64,000 nt of DNA from Psychrobacter sp. 28M-43 (GCF_014770435.1 NZ_CP061739.1:1364001-1428000), one strand, 5' to 3'. Counted from the first letter of the stretch, positions 9,452-18,889 are shown. Program-made: numbers and translations. Notes: generated from the sequence alone by a model not told the origin.

Positions 9452-9482
9452 AAAGCCAGAACAAATATTGTTCTGGCTTTTT
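9452..9482 (+). terminator. Intrinsic terminator of argJ
   Basis: A 13-bp perfect stem (9452-9464 with 9468-9480, AAAGCCAGAACAA) with a 3-nt loop is followed by T residues. Confidence 0.88.
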
Positions 9483-9795
9483 AATGTCAAACTTCTGCTC
9501 AGTAGCAAATAACTCTGCTATTCAATACGCTTCATTAACATCAGTTGCAAAAGCTGACGTTACTTTACAAAGCAGTTATAGAGGGTAAGACGAATAGCGA
9601 CCTATACTGGTTTCAGTAAAAAGAAAATGACCTTGTTAGCTTGTAGCAAAGCAAGATAAGGTGTTCAAAACAATAAGTTCATCTAAGTAGCAATGGGTAA
9701 CAATGAGTAACAATGAATTATTAGCTAAGCCAATAAATGAGCCAGTAACTAAGCTATCAATAAAGAATTAATAACAATTATCTGAGGATTGAATA
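9483..9795 (+). other. Intergenic region upstream of the small lipoprotein gene
   Basis: No gene is supported. The last 100 bp have short imperfect direct repeats (gtaacaatga-type units near 9690-9716, and taagcca/taagcta units near 9725-9755). It presumably holds the lipoprotein promoter. I saw no convincing regulatory site. Confidence 0.3.
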
Positions 9796-10194
9796 ATGAA
9801 GAAATTAGCACTTGCAGCATTGATGACGACTTTTGCCCTTTCTGGTTGCTCTACGATGAGCATGGACAATGAGCGCACGATGGTTGTTGAAGGACAACCT
9901 ATGAATGTAAAAGTAGTAAATATCCCAAGTTTTGAAGTAGAGATCGCACCGCGTAAAGCAGTATGTGACTTGACTGCTACTGATGGCAGCATGGTTGAAT
10001 CACAGTGCTTGCAGTATCGTCAGACCTATCAGAAAAACTACACCACGCTAAATGGTAATATTCAAGGCTTTACCTATGAGCCGAACTATCGTTATGTCCT
10101 AGATGTACGCCAAGAAGCAGTAACAGCAGAAGGCTCAAATGTCGTGCAGCCAGTTTGGATTCTAAACGAAATGGTATCAAAAACTGCTGAATAA
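9796..10194 (+). CDS. Small lipoprotein, DUF4377-like
   Basis: A 132-residue protein with a lipoprotein signal peptide: KK near the N-terminus, a hydrophobic stretch, and lipobox LSGC with Cys18. The mature part has two cysteines in a CDL...QCLQYRQ arrangement and the run GNIQGFTYEPNYRYVLDV. This resembles the DUF4377 domain of small META/HslJ-associated lipoproteins. Exact function is unknown; it is likely anchored in the outer membrane. It is a single-gene unit with AAT-rich sequence and TGAGGA before the ATG, ending at a strong bidirectional hairpin shared with sdaA. Confidence 0.75.
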   Translation: MKKLALAALMTTFALSGCSTMSMDNERTMVVEGQPMNVKVVNIPSFEVEIAPRKAVCDLTATDGSMVESQCLQYRQTYQKNYTTLNGNIQGFTYEPNYRYVLDVRQEAVTAEGSNVVQPVWILNEMVSKTAE

Positions 10195-10248
10195 TATTGA
10201 TAGCAATATATAGACGATAAACCAGTTACAAAAGCAGTTATCCATGAC

Positions 10249-10280
10249 AAAAAGGCCTCTAACGAATTAGAGGCCTTTTT
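10249..10280. terminator. Bidirectional terminator between the lipoprotein gene and sdaA
   Basis: A 14-bp perfect stem (10249-10262 with 10267-10280) has a CGAA tetraloop, with an A run on the left and a T run on the right. It serves both convergent genes. Confidence 0.9.
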
Positions 10281-10320
10281 ACGTGTTTATTGTTAGTAAA
10301 TTATTTTTCGAGAAGTCAAA

Positions 10321-11754
10321 TTAGCATTGACTGTAATTGACACTAACGCCGCGCGTTGCTGTAGGGATTCTATTATCAGCATAAACCGCCAGGCCGCCTC
10401 GTGCCGTCTCTTTATATTTATCAGACATATCGGCACCTGTTTGCTTCATCGTCTCTATCGCTTTATCTAAAGAGACGAAGTGCTGACCATTACCTCTGCA
10501 GGCTAGACGTGCTGCATTGATTGCCTTGACTGCGCCCATCGCATTACGCTCGATACAAGGCACTTGTACCAAGCCGCCAATAGGATCACAAGTAAGGCCT
10601 AGATTGTGCTCAATACCAATCTCTGCCGCATTTAAACATTTGGCTGGCGTGCCATTCATGATTTCTGCCAGTGCAGAGCCTGCCATTGCACACGCAGAAC
10701 CAACCTCACCTTGGCAACCGACTTCAGCACCAGAGATTGAAGCATTTTGCTTGATAAGGCTACCGATAGCAGTGGCGTTTAGCAAAAACTTACGAACACC
10801 ATCTTGGCTATAGTTGGGCAAAAAGTCACGATAGTAATGCAGGACGGCAGGAATGATACCTGCTGCGCCATTGGTTGGCGCTGTGACTACTTTGCCGCCA
10901 TTGGCGTTTTCTTCGTTAACGGCGAGCGCGTACAAATCGACCCAGTCCATAGCGGCTAACTTATCGGTCTTGGTGATAGGTTGGTCTTTTTCAGCGCACA
11001 GCTGTGTATGCAAGTCTTGAGCACGGCGTTTTACATCTAATCCGCCCGGCAAGATGCCGCCATTTTCACAGCCTTGTTTGACGCAGTCTTGCATCACTTC
11101 CCAAATACTATCTAGATAAGCAAAGATTTCTTCTCTAACATGGAAGTGACATTCGTTTGCTAGTACCAATTCGCTGATGCTCAAGTCATGCTCACGACAT
11201 TGCTCTAGTAGCTCTGCTGCGTTATTGAACGGGTAGGGAACTCTATCGATGGTCGGGCTGGCATGATCTTCGTCTGGGTTAGTTGCATCTTCTTCATTAA
11301 TCACAAAACCGCCACCGACTGAATAGTACGTCTGCTGATAGCGAACGCCTTCAGTTGAGATAGCGCGTAGCGTCAATGCATTAGGGTGATAAGGCAGCAC
11401 AGTATCATCATACCAGTAGATATCTTGCTCTGTATCAAAAGCAATCGTATGCGTGCCTGATACATTGAGAATTTTGTTAGAGAAGATAGGAGATAGGTAG
11501 CTACTGGTCATGCGTGTGTCTATCGTGCTAGGCGTGTGCCCAAGTAGGCCTAGTAAAATAGCGGTATCTGTTGCATGACCTTTTCCGGTCGCCGCCAAAG
11601 AGCCATACAGTTCAATCTCAATGGTCTTAACTGCAGTCAGTTCCATCTGCTCAGTTAGCGAGGTCAAAAATAAGTTTGCAGCGACCATCGGTCCGACTGT
11701 ATGCGAACTGGATGGGCCGATGCCGATTTTAAATAAATCAAAAACACTGATCAT
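10321..11754 (-). CDS. sdaA: L-serine ammonia-lyase (iron-sulfur type)
   Basis: Deaminates L-serine to pyruvate using a 4Fe-4S cluster. At 477 residues it is the single-chain (alpha+beta fused) SdaA/SdaB type. The N-terminal [13 protein letters not shown] (11-23) is the serine-binding loop. Likely cluster ligands are Cys347 (EVGCQGEVG), Cys389 (LTCDPIGG) and Cys400 (VQVPCIERN), with spacing as in the family. It is slightly longer than the E. coli enzymes because of extra residues in the first domain (around 80-170). Downstream it ends at the shared bidirectional terminator; upstream is a 590-bp divergent gap with the permease. Which E. coli paralogue it corresponds to cannot be decided. Confidence 0.93.
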   Translation of the reverse strand: MISVFDLFKIGIGPSSSHTVGPMVAANLFLTSLTEQMELTAVKTIEIELYGSLAATGKGHATDTAILLGLLGHTPSTIDTRMTSSYLSPIFSNKILNVSGTHTIAFDTEQDIYWYDDTVLPYHPNALTLRAISTEGVRYQQTYYSVGGGFVINEEDATNPDEDHASPTIDRVPYPFNNAAELLEQCREHDLSISELVLANECHFHVREEIFAYLDSIWEVMQDCVKQGCENGGILPGGLDVKRRAQDLHTQLCAEKDQPITKTDKLAAMDWVDLYALAVNEENANGGKVVTAPTNGAAGIIPAVLHYYRDFLPNYSQDGVRKFLLNATAIGSLIKQNASISGAEVGCQGEVGSACAMAGSALAEIMNGTPAKCLNAAEIGIEHNLGLTCDPIGGLVQVPCIERNAMGAVKAINAARLACRGNGQHFVSLDKAIETMKQTGADMSDKYKETARGGLAVYADNRIPTATRGVSVNYSQC

Positions 11755-12340
11755 AATAAGTCACCAAAAATTTTAAGCGCTTTAGCCTATTTTATCTATG
11801 GCATTGAGCGCTTTTGTGAAAAATATAATAGACAGCCATCGCTCCTAGTCACCATTGATAGGTGGGCGCGAGACACTATTTATGAAGGTTATAAGGTAAA
11901 TGAGCACTGAGGGCAGTTGAATAATAACTTTTATTTATTTTGAAACTCCGTTATCATGCTCGCAGTCAACAACTATGTAACATCCTGTAAGTTGGTTATC
12001 ATCGTAAAATAAGACAGATTAAAAAAGACTAAATTTTTTAGTCAGACACATCCGTATTCATACATCTAGCAAGATATGGCTATCATACCAAATAATACTT
12101 TTGGTTTGTCATATTACAACATAAATGAATGAATTGGGATGACATATTATAGATAGAAAGACTTAACGTTCTGCTATTTATACAAGCCCTTAGAAATATG
12201 TCCATTTATTAATATTCTTATTTTATCAGTTATTCAAGGGCGTATTGAACATTCACAAATAGTCTCTGTCAGTGCCATGGTCGAATATTCAACACGCCCC
12301 AGCCTATTACTTTAGCTTAGCTCACATAGGACAAGCGCGC
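11755..12340. other. Divergent intergenic region between sdaA and the uracil permease
   Basis: About 590 bp without a supported gene, AT-rich in the right half. It presumably holds both divergent promoters. A small inverted repeat (ACCAAA...TTTGGT, about 12087-12104) is visible, but I cannot link it to a known regulator. Confidence 0.3.
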
Positions 12341-13765
12341 ATGCCATCTCAAAAAGACCCTTCATCAGCGTCAGACAATAGCGCTCAAGATCTATCGACT
12401 CAAAATGCCTTGGATTCTGCAGGCATTGATTCAGCCGCTATCAATTACCCGCACAATCCAGATTTTGAAAATGGCCGTTGGTTTCCGACATGGCGTCCTT
12501 ATAAGGGCGACTTAGATCGTGATCCAGTCGGTATCAACGACTATTTACCTCCGTCAAAAAGCGTATTGCTCGGTATACAGCATACATTTGCGATGTTTGG
12601 TGCAACCGTGCTTGCGCCTTTATTGATGGGGTTTGATCCTAACTTAGCCATCTTGATGTCTGGTATCTGTACGGTAATGTTCTTTATGATTACCGGTGGG
12701 CGCATGCCGAGCTACTTGGGATCAAGCTTTGCTTTTATCGGTCCAGTCATCGCGGTGACCGCTTATGCAGGCGCAGGGTTCAATGACAATCTAAATGTTG
12801 CGCTAGGCGGTATTATGGCTTGCGGTATTATTTACGCATTGATTGGTCTGCTAGTGATGAAGACGGGTACAGGTTGGATTGAGCGCTTGATGCCACCTAT
12901 CGTGACGGGTGCGATTGTCATGATTATCGGTCTTAACTTGGCGCCAGTGACCATTCAAGGCGTGTCTGCCAATCAGTTTGATGCTTGGATGGCTACCTTG
13001 ACCGTATTGCTCATTAGTGGTGTGGCAGTATTTACTCGCGGTATGTTGCGACGTCTGTTGTTACTCGTCGGTCTGGTTCTGTCGTACGTTGCTTATTTTG
13101 TCATGACCAATATTCTAGGTTTTGGTACTGCGATTGATTTTAGTACAGTAGCTGCCGCTTCATGGTTCGGACTACCAAGCATTCATACGCCGCGCTTTGA
13201 GATGAGCGCTATTATTCTAATTGCACCTGTGGCCTTTATTTTGGTGGCTGAAAATCTAGGTCATTTTAAGGCCGTAGAGGGCATGACCAAGGCTCGTGTG
13301 ACCCCTTATATGGGCCGAGCATTTTTGGCCGACGGTTTAGCCACGACTTTTTCGGCAGGATTTGGTGGTACAGGTGTTACTACTTACGCTGAAAACATTG
13401 GAGTCATGGCGGTTACCAAAGTGTATAGCACGACGATATTTGTCGTAGCAGGCTTGGTTGCTATCATATTGGGACTGTCACCAAAGTTTGGTGCGATCAT
13501 TCAGACCATTCCAGCGGCTCTATTGGGCGGTGCTTCTATTGTTGTCTTTGGTCTTATTACGGTTGCTGGGATAAAGATCTGGATCGATAGCCATATTGAT
13601 TTTAGTAAAAACAGCAACCTAATCATCGCGGCAGTGACGGTCATTATGGGTACTGGTAACTTTAGCTTGCACTTAGGTGGCTTTGATTTAGGCGGTATCG
13701 GTACTGCTACTTTAGCCGCTATCGTGTTAAATGCTTTGTTTAACCAAAGTTCTGAAGCGAAATAA
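12341..13765 (+). CDS. uraA: Uracil:H+ symporter, UraA type (NCS2 family)
   Basis: Inner-membrane nucleobase transporter with about 14 membrane segments. It is strongly UraA-like: QHTFAMFGATVLAPLL at the first helix, GRMPSYLGSSFAFIGP, KTGTGWIERLMPP, then VAENLGH and TTYAENIGVMAVTKVYST. The two glutamates of these last motifs correspond to the uracil-binding and proton-coupling glutamates of E. coli UraA. The frame is open from a GTG at 12272, but I prefer the ATG at 12341, which has AGGA 9 nt upstream; it gives 474 residues. An unusual hydrophilic N-terminal region of about 70 residues (Ser/Asp/Pro-rich) precedes the first helix; E. coli UraA lacks it. RutG is a less likely alternative because no rut genes are nearby. 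Confidence 0.88.
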   Translation: MPSQKDPSSASDNSAQDLSTQNALDSAGIDSAAINYPHNPDFENGRWFPTWRPYKGDLDRDPVGINDYLPPSKSVLLGIQHTFAMFGATVLAPLLMGFDPNLAILMSGICTVMFFMITGGRMPSYLGSSFAFIGPVIAVTAYAGAGFNDNLNVALGGIMACGIIYALIGLLVMKTGTGWIERLMPPIVTGAIVMIIGLNLAPVTIQGVSANQFDAWMATLTVLLISGVAVFTRGMLRRLLLLVGLVLSYVAYFVMTNILGFGTAIDFSTVAAASWFGLPSIHTPRFEMSAIILIAPVAFILVAENLGHFKAVEGMTKARVTPYMGRAFLADGLATTFSAGFGGTGVTTYAENIGVMAVTKVYSTTIFVVAGLVAIILGLSPKFGAIIQTIPAALLGGASIVVFGLITVAGIKIWIDSHIDFSKNSNLIIAAVTVIMGTGNFSLHLGGFDLGGIGTATLAAIVLNALFNQSSEAK

Positions 13766-13831
13766 GTAATACTGATGAGATTGAAGTCGGCGCCTGTCGG
13801 ATAAAGATAGTCAAAGTATATCTCATCTAAC

Positions 13832-13869
13832 AAAAAGCGCCCATACTATCGATAGTATGGGCGCTTTTT
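13832..13869. terminator. Bidirectional terminator after uraA
   Basis: A perfectly palindromic 38-bp sequence (axis between 13850 and 13851) has a GC-rich stem centre and A/T tails on the two sides. It sits between convergent uraA and the EamA gene. Confidence 0.9.
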
Positions 13870-13910
13870 TGTATGGCAGTGTTGAGCAACAGTATTGAAA
13901 AAAATTAATA

Positions 13911-14843
13911 TTACTTATAGTCACGTTTATAAAATCTTGAAAAAAACCGATAGCGTCGAAGGGCGCGTGGCTTTGGCTTCAATGAGCCTAAGTAAATAGC
14001 AAACATTGTTAATAGTGCGCCACTCCACTGTAAAGTGTTAATCGGCTTGTCCAGCCAGCTATAGTCAATGACAAGGGCTGCAATAGGTTCAGTCAACAAT
14101 AACAGTCCAGTCAGTGCTAGAGATAGCTTAGGAATAGAGTAGGCAATCAATCCCCATGCCAAGCACTGCATCACCGTACCATAAATAAGCACCCAGCCAA
14201 TCTCAGACCATGTATTGGGCAGGATATTGCCTGTGTCAAATACAAACATCGGTATAATCATGGCTAAGACGCCGCCAATACTAATCAGTTGCATTAGCAT
14301 AAATATAGGTGTCGGTTCAGTGTCGTGCGTTTTTCGGATAAAGGTCATTGACGCTGCTAACATGGCACCCGATACAATACCAGTGACAAAACCCCAAGTC
14401 GCAGCGGTGTTGTGTGCGAATTCAGGGCTACCTATCATCGCCACGCCTATCATGGCTAAGAACAAACTAATAAGCTGCACGATAGACTGACGCTCATTGA
14501 AATACAAAAACCCAATCGCGGCCAAGAAAAATATTTGCAGACTATTAAGCAGCGTCGAAATACCAGGCCCAACCGCATAAATACTCTCATGCCACAGCGC
14601 CAAATCCAATCCTAAAAACGCCCCTGATAGTAGCGCATAAAACATGGCCCGTCTTGATTTGGGCATACGTTGGCCCATTAGCTTAGCCAATACCGCAAAT
14701 ACAATACCAGAAACAGCCAATCGCCAAAACGACATGGCCCAACCACCAATATCGACATGAGCGACAATTAAGCTGCCCAATCCAAAAATGATACAACCAA
14801 TGACTAAGCCAATAGGTGCAGATCGCGTTGAAGCAATAGCCAT
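13911..14843 (-). CDS. EamA-family (DMT superfamily) transporter
   Basis: An inner-membrane exporter-type protein of 310 residues with ten predicted membrane helices in two EamA repeats. Repeat one runs from about 10 to 145 and includes SFWRLAVSGIVFAVLA and SGAFLGLDLALWHESI. Repeat two runs from about 155 to 290 and includes LLLLTEPIAALVIDYSWLDKP. The C-terminus is short and basic (PKPRALRRYRFFSRFYKRDYK, about 21 residues). Members export amino acids, metabolites or drugs; the substrate cannot be inferred here. It is a single-gene unit, convergent with uraA. A short three-unit repeat lies just upstream of its start. Confidence 0.8.
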   Translation of the reverse strand: MAIASTRSAPIGLVIGCIIFGLGSLIVAHVDIGGWAMSFWRLAVSGIVFAVLAKLMGQRMPKSRRAMFYALLSGAFLGLDLALWHESIYAVGPGISTLLNSLQIFFLAAIGFLYFNERQSIVQLISLFLAMIGVAMIGSPEFAHNTAATWGFVTGIVSGAMLAASMTFIRKTHDTEPTPIFMLMQLISIGGVLAMIIPMFVFDTGNILPNTWSEIGWVLIYGTVMQCLAWGLIAYSIPKLSLALTGLLLLTEPIAALVIDYSWLDKPINTLQWSGALLTMFAIYLGSLKPKPRALRRYRFFSRFYKRDYK

Positions 14844-15264
14844 AATTTGTCCTTATAACAGTATTTGAATAACAGCATTTTGAATAACAGTACTCTTATT
14901 ATCATTGCATCACGTCAGAACTTATGTTGACATAAAGCCATATTGTCGTGGTTTTAAACGCAAAATGAAATGGCAAAACCATAATTTATTACGGTGAATA
15001 AAAATACTCTCGCTGTGCGGAAAATTATTGGGCACGTTAGACACAAATAAATAATCAAAGTATTTGATATAGCTGCGTTTTTCGCAATAGACTTATGACA
15101 GTTGGGTAATAGTACTTATATCAAAATATTTGTATCAGGGCGACGATTCGTGGGAGTATGAAAGAGCATAATGTATACAAGTGATATCTTTGTAGGGATG
15201 GTATGTGTGTAGCACTTTAAGCGACATTAACGCGGCAACACATGTATAGTAGATTGACGATATA
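14844..15264. other. Divergent intergenic region with a three-unit short repeat
   Basis: About 420 bp without a supported gene. At 14856-14893 the sequence TAACAGTATTTGAA is repeated nearly three times in tandem (units of 14-15 bp), just upstream of the EamA start. The remainder is AT-rich and presumably carries the promoter of the WG-repeat gene. Confidence 0.45.
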
Positions 15265-16347
15265 ATGTACTTAACGTCTGATTGGTTATACCAAACAATC
15301 TATATTATTTGTCTAGGTTTATTTATGCTTCAACGATTGCTATCAAAAAAACAGCCACATATATTGTCTGGCTTGCTACCAAAAATATCGCAATACAGTG
15401 TCGTCGTGACGATGCTATCTAGCGCATTGTTTTTGATGCCTAGCGCACATGCCGCCAGCTGTAAAATCCCAAAAAGCTATTACAAAAACGTCTCCTGCAC
15501 GGCCAGTAGCAGTTACTTTTTGGCGATAAAAGACTTTGGTGCGCCAGTGGCTTTAATCGATAAAAAAGGCAAACGAGTCGTTGATTTATCACGTTATCAA
15601 AAAGTCGATGCCGATAAACTATCAGACGGTCTGTTGCCTGTACTGCGCAACAGTCGCGTCGGTTATCTCAATATGCAGGGCCGCGAAGTCGTGCCTGCCA
15701 TGTACGATATATTGACAGAGAGTCAAGGTTGGGCGAGGCCTGTATCGGATGGGCGTATCGTGGTAAAAAAAGAGGGTAACTATGGTGTGATTAACACAGC
15801 CAATAGTACCGTTGTCTCGTTTTCTGCAGCGATTGATGATATTGATAATTATCGTAATGGAGTGGCGCGTGTACGCAAAGGCCGTGCAACCACTTGGGTG
15901 GATAAAAACGGTAATGCAGCGAATGATCCAAATGCCCAGAATGACACTCAGGCAGTAAATAAATCTACTTCTTCTAACGAAAAAACTAGCACAGCATCAC
16001 AGTCTGTACCAGCGCGTTTTACGACGCTCCAATCGCGTCAGCAAGATGGCAAATGGGGTTTCGTCGATGACAATAATGTCACCATGATTACGTACTCATT
16101 TGACGAAGTGCGTCCGTTCTCTGAGGAATATGCTGGGGTGCGTATCGGTGAAGAGTGGGGTTTTGTCAATTTAGGCGGTGAGCTGGTGATCCCTTTTCGC
16201 TTTGCTAATAATGGTGTGAACGCTAACGATAGCTATCAGGGCAAACCATCCTTTGTATTTACAGGTGGTAAGGCGTGGATTGGCAACCTAAAGAATGGAA
16301 ATAAAATGTGTATAGATAAGGAGGGTACTGGCGTTGCTTGTGATTGA
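15265..16347 (+). CDS. Secreted WG-repeat protein
   Basis: A 360-residue exported protein. After a basic segment and a hydrophobic stretch, a signal-peptidase site is expected after SAHA (near residue 63). The mature part contains several WG/KWG-type beta repeats: RVGYLNMQGREVVPAMYD, NYGVINTANSTVV, KWGFVDDNNVTMITYSFDEV, then EWGFVNLGGELVIPF. A low-complexity Asn/Thr/Ser linker (about 215-250) splits the repeats into two groups. WG-repeat proteins are thought to mediate binding at the cell surface or periplasm; no function can be assigned. An ATG at 15325 would give a more normal signal peptide and is a credible alternative start. A MITE-like element follows directly after the stop. Confidence 0.72.
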   Translation: MYLTSDWLYQTIYIICLGLFMLQRLLSKKQPHILSGLLPKISQYSVVVTMLSSALFLMPSAHAASCKIPKSYYKNVSCTASSSYFLAIKDFGAPVALIDKKGKRVVDLSRYQKVDADKLSDGLLPVLRNSRVGYLNMQGREVVPAMYDILTESQGWARPVSDGRIVVKKEGNYGVINTANSTVVSFSAAIDDIDNYRNGVARVRKGRATTWVDKNGNAANDPNAQNDTQAVNKSTSSNEKTSTASQSVPARFTTLQSRQQDGKWGFVDDNNVTMITYSFDEVRPFSEEYAGVRIGEEWGFVNLGGELVIPFRFANNGVNANDSYQGKPSFVFTGGKAWIGNLKNGNKMCIDKEGTGVACD

Positions 16348-16355
16348 TGCAGTTA

Positions 16356-16531
16356 CTAGGGCGTGTCCTCATTTTAAAAATGATGATAAAAATGAGATAA
16401 ATCGCAGTCAAACAAGGAAAATAGCGCAGATAATATCGAGATATTAGTCAGCTATTTGACGCCATTTGGCAAGATTTAGCCATTTTTAACCCATTTAGAT
16501 AACTATCGATTGAATTGAGGACACGCCCTAG
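16356..16531. mobile_element. MITE-like element, 176 bp, with 16-bp terminal inverted repeats
   Basis: CTAGGGCGTGTCCTCA (16356-16371) is exactly inverted at 16516-16531. If the outer TA on each side is the target duplication, the ends are GGGCGTGTCCTCA. The interior is 144 bp, has no ORF and looks like joined transposon ends. Degenerate single ends of the same type occur at 56820-56838 and 57947-57965. The transposase family is not visible; TA targets would fit IS630- or IS5-related elements. Confidence 0.72.
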
Positions 16532-16546
16532 GATTAAATAGACAAT

Positions 16547-16597
16547 AAAAAAGAGTGTAAAACCTGTGAGTTAGCGATAGGTTTTACACTCTTTTTT
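16547..16597. terminator. Bidirectional terminator before the alpha/beta hydrolase gene
   Basis: A 19-bp perfect stem (16547-16565 with 16579-16597, AAAAAAGAGTGTAAAACCT) has a 13-nt loop, with an A run and a T run on opposite sides. It serves the minus-strand hydrolase and possibly the WG-repeat gene. Confidence 0.9.
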
Positions 16598-16617
16598 TGA
16601 CGCTGATGTGTTTAAAG

Positions 16618-17667
16618 CTAGTTGCTCGATAAATGATTGCTGATTAGATCGACCATATAAGGCTGATAATACTCTGGAATATCGTGTGCCATGCCTTCGA
16701 TTAGATGGAACGTGGCATTGGGAATGGTCTTGGCAACGACTCGGCCTTGTGATGCAGGAATTAAGCCATCAGCGCTGCCATGCAGTACGATAGTGGGTGC
16801 TTTGACTTGCTTGCTAAATCGACTGATAGAGCCTGATGCCAAGATAGCATTGAGCTGCTGCACCGTACCAAGCGGATGAAAATTGCGTTGATAGCGAATT
16901 TTGGCAATTTCACGCACCATACGCACATTGACATGACCAGGTGTGCCAACGGTCTTCATAAACCACACGCTGTGACGCACGATATCACGCTCAGAATGAC
17001 TCTCTGGACGATTGATAAGGGTGTATAGCTGTTTGGGCTTTGGCGGCTTCAAAAATGCACGATTGGTCGTGGTAAACATAAGCGCCATTCGCTGCACCAA
17101 ACTTGGATAACGTGCGGCCACGATTTGTGCAATCATACCGCCCATTGATGCCCCAAGCAGATGGGTTTTACCCAGCTTGAGTGCTTTAATCAAGCGTACG
17201 GTGTCTTCGGCCATGTCCGTCAAGTTATAAGCAACCTGCGTGCTCTTATTAGACAGACCAGTCTGTAGACGTACCATCATCTTGAGCTGGCTGATACGCG
17301 GTAAGCCCTCTATCTGTACTTTAGAGGACAAACCAATATCACGATTATCAAAACGAATCACAAAAAAACCAGCATCGATAAAGCGCTTAATAAAATTGTC
17401 TGGCCAAAATATCATTTGTGAGCCTAGCCCCATGATCATCAGCAGCGGCGGATTGTTGGGATTACCGCCAGCTTCGACACACAACTCAATACCATCACCG
17501 ATGTCAATCATTGCTTGACGAAGGTGCTTACTCAAGTCAGAGTCGCGCCATTGATGCTCCCCAAACTTGCGCCACTCAGGAGTAGGGTAGTTATTCAGAT
17601 GATCTTCTAGATGGTTATCTAGCGTTTCAGGCAATTTGGCACTATTGATGTCATTTGATTTTGTCAT
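16618..17667 (-). CDS. Alpha/beta hydrolase fold protein
   Basis: Probable esterase or lipase-like hydrolase of 349 residues. The oxyanion-type MGLGSQMIFWP lies near 79-89, RFDNRDIGLSS near 105-115, nucleophile Ser174 in GASMGG, acid Asp300 in HGSADGLIP, and His328 in GMAHDIP, so the catalytic triad is complete. The family also includes esterases annotated as EstB. It is the second gene after rubredoxin on the minus strand, 27 bp downstream, so the two are very likely co-transcribed. In Acinetobacter an esterase gene is linked to rubA/rubB; here rubB is absent, so the parallel is only partial. No signal peptide is seen; the protein is probably cytosolic. Confidence 0.82.
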   Translation of the reverse strand: MTKSNDINSAKLPETLDNHLEDHLNNYPTPEWRKFGEHQWRDSDLSKHLRQAMIDIGDGIELCVEAGGNPNNPPLLMIMGLGSQMIFWPDNFIKRFIDAGFFVIRFDNRDIGLSSKVQIEGLPRISQLKMMVRLQTGLSNKSTQVAYNLTDMAEDTVRLIKALKLGKTHLLGASMGGMIAQIVAARYPSLVQRMALMFTTTNRAFLKPPKPKQLYTLINRPESHSERDIVRHSVWFMKTVGTPGHVNVRMVREIAKIRYQRNFHPLGTVQQLNAILASGSISRFSKQVKAPTIVLHGSADGLIPASQGRVVAKTIPNATFHLIEGMAHDIPEYYQPYMVDLISNHLSSN

Positions 17668-17694
17668 GAAGTGTCCTAATTAGAGGGTCGTCTA

Positions 17695-17859
17695 CTACAG
17701 CTCAAGCATCTCAAAATCAAGCTTGCCGACACCGCACTCAGGGCAAGTCCAGTCATCAGGGATGTCTTCCCACTTAGTACCAGGTGCGATACCTTCTTCT
17801 GGGCAGCCAAGCGCCTCATCATATATCCAGCCGCAGACAATACATTCATAACGTTTCAT
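17695..17859 (-). CDS. rubA: Rubredoxin, 54 residues
   Basis: A small one-iron electron carrier. Reading the minus strand from the ATG at 17859 gives 54 residues with both metal-binding motifs: [12 protein letters not shown] (Cys6, Cys9) and [10 protein letters not shown] (Cys39, Cys42). All four iron ligands are present. The [15 protein letters not shown] segment is typical of the AlkG2/RubA-like single-domain type that supplies electrons to alkane hydroxylases. The TAG stop is 27 bp before the hydrolase start, so they form a two-gene unit. No rubredoxin reductase or alkane hydroxylase lies in the window, so its redox partner is unknown. Confidence 0.93.
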   Translation of the reverse strand: MKRYECIVCGWIYDEALGCPEEGIAPGTKWEDIPDDWTCPECGVGKLDFEMLEL

Positions 17860-18251
17860 AAATAGTCCTATCGATCATTACCAGTATTACAGTTACAGCG
17901 TGCTATAAACGCTCATTTTTAATATTACAGCTATTATATTAGACTGCAAAAACGCACGTAGTTTAGCATATAACCGCAATTTTCATAGTTAAGTTTACAC
18001 TTGTATATTGAGATGACTTTTCTTTTATCAAGTCAATCACATACGTTACCTTATTAGCGCTTAATAACAAGACTGGACGCCAGCCCGCCATACGAAAACC
18101 AATTATGCTATAATAATCGCCGCTAAATTCACAGTAATGCTTAGCATTTATCGCTGATATATCATCCAGTTGTTGTCTTATCTAAACTAACTAAACTAAC
18201 TAAACTAACTAAACTAACTAAACCATCTAAATACATAAGCTAAGGGTCATC
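17860..18251. repeat. Divergent intergenic region with a 9-bp tandem repeat upstream of apt
   Basis: The region is non-coding. From 18183 the 9-bp unit TAAACTAAC is repeated four times exactly, followed by a partial fifth unit to about 18223. The array ends about 30 bp before the apt start. It would lie in the apt leader or promoter. Rubredoxin and apt are divergent, so both promoters should be within this interval. Confidence 0.8.
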
Positions 18252-18818
18252 ATGAGTACCAATGCCGCCGCCACATCCGCCACCAACAATGAGACGTCAC
18301 ATATGCTCAATACTGACCATCCGTTTTGGCAGATTATTCGCACAGTACCAGACTTTCCAAAAGCTGGCATTGATTTTTATGACATTACCCCGTTACTGCG
18401 CAGTCATATTGACGCTGTCATTGACGCGCTACTTGCTGCATTGCCAGAAGGGCTTATGGACGAGGTAGATTGTCTGGGTGCGGTAGAAGCGCGCGGTTTT
18501 GTATTTGCCAGTATGTTAGCAGGTCGTCTGGGCAAAGGCATGATCTTGCTACGTAAACCAGGTAAGCTGCCGCCGCCAGTTGCCAACAAAGCCTATGCAC
18601 TGGAGTATGGTAAAGACACGCTTGAGATGCAAAATAATCTACCGCCTGAGCGTGTACTATTGGTCGATGATATCTTAGCGACTGGTGGTACGTTGACCAC
18701 CGCTTACGAGCTGTGTCAATCAGCTGACCATACTGTGGTCGGTGCGTTAGTGTTATTGGACTTGGTCGACTTGCATGGCGAGTTCCCAGTACCTGTTTAT
18801 ACGGTACTAAAAGCTTAA
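18252..18818 (+). CDS. apt: Adenine phosphoribosyltransferase
   Basis: Purine salvage enzyme converting adenine and PRPP to AMP and pyrophosphate. At 188 residues it is close to the usual 170-185. The core starts at WQIIRTVPDFPKAGIDFYDITPLL (near 26-49). VEARGFVF (78-85) and the PRPP-binding loop VLLVDDILATGGT (135-147) are canonical. The N-terminal 20 residues (Ala/Thr/Asn-rich) are extra; an internal ATG at codon 18 gives the conventional start, but AAGGG sits about 8 nt before the ATG at 18252, so I keep it. It ends at a strong terminator. The product is cytosolic. Confidence 0.94.
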   Translation: MSTNAAATSATNNETSHMLNTDHPFWQIIRTVPDFPKAGIDFYDITPLLRSHIDAVIDALLAALPEGLMDEVDCLGAVEARGFVFASMLAGRLGKGMILLRKPGKLPPPVANKAYALEYGKDTLEMQNNLPPERVLLVDDILATGGTLTTAYELCQSADHTVVGALVLLDLVDLHGEFPVPVYTVLKA

Positions 18819-18889
18819 AATGAATAGCTATGTTTTTGACTATTAGACATGTCGTATTGTCGATATAGTTAAACGATTCTCCAAATAAT

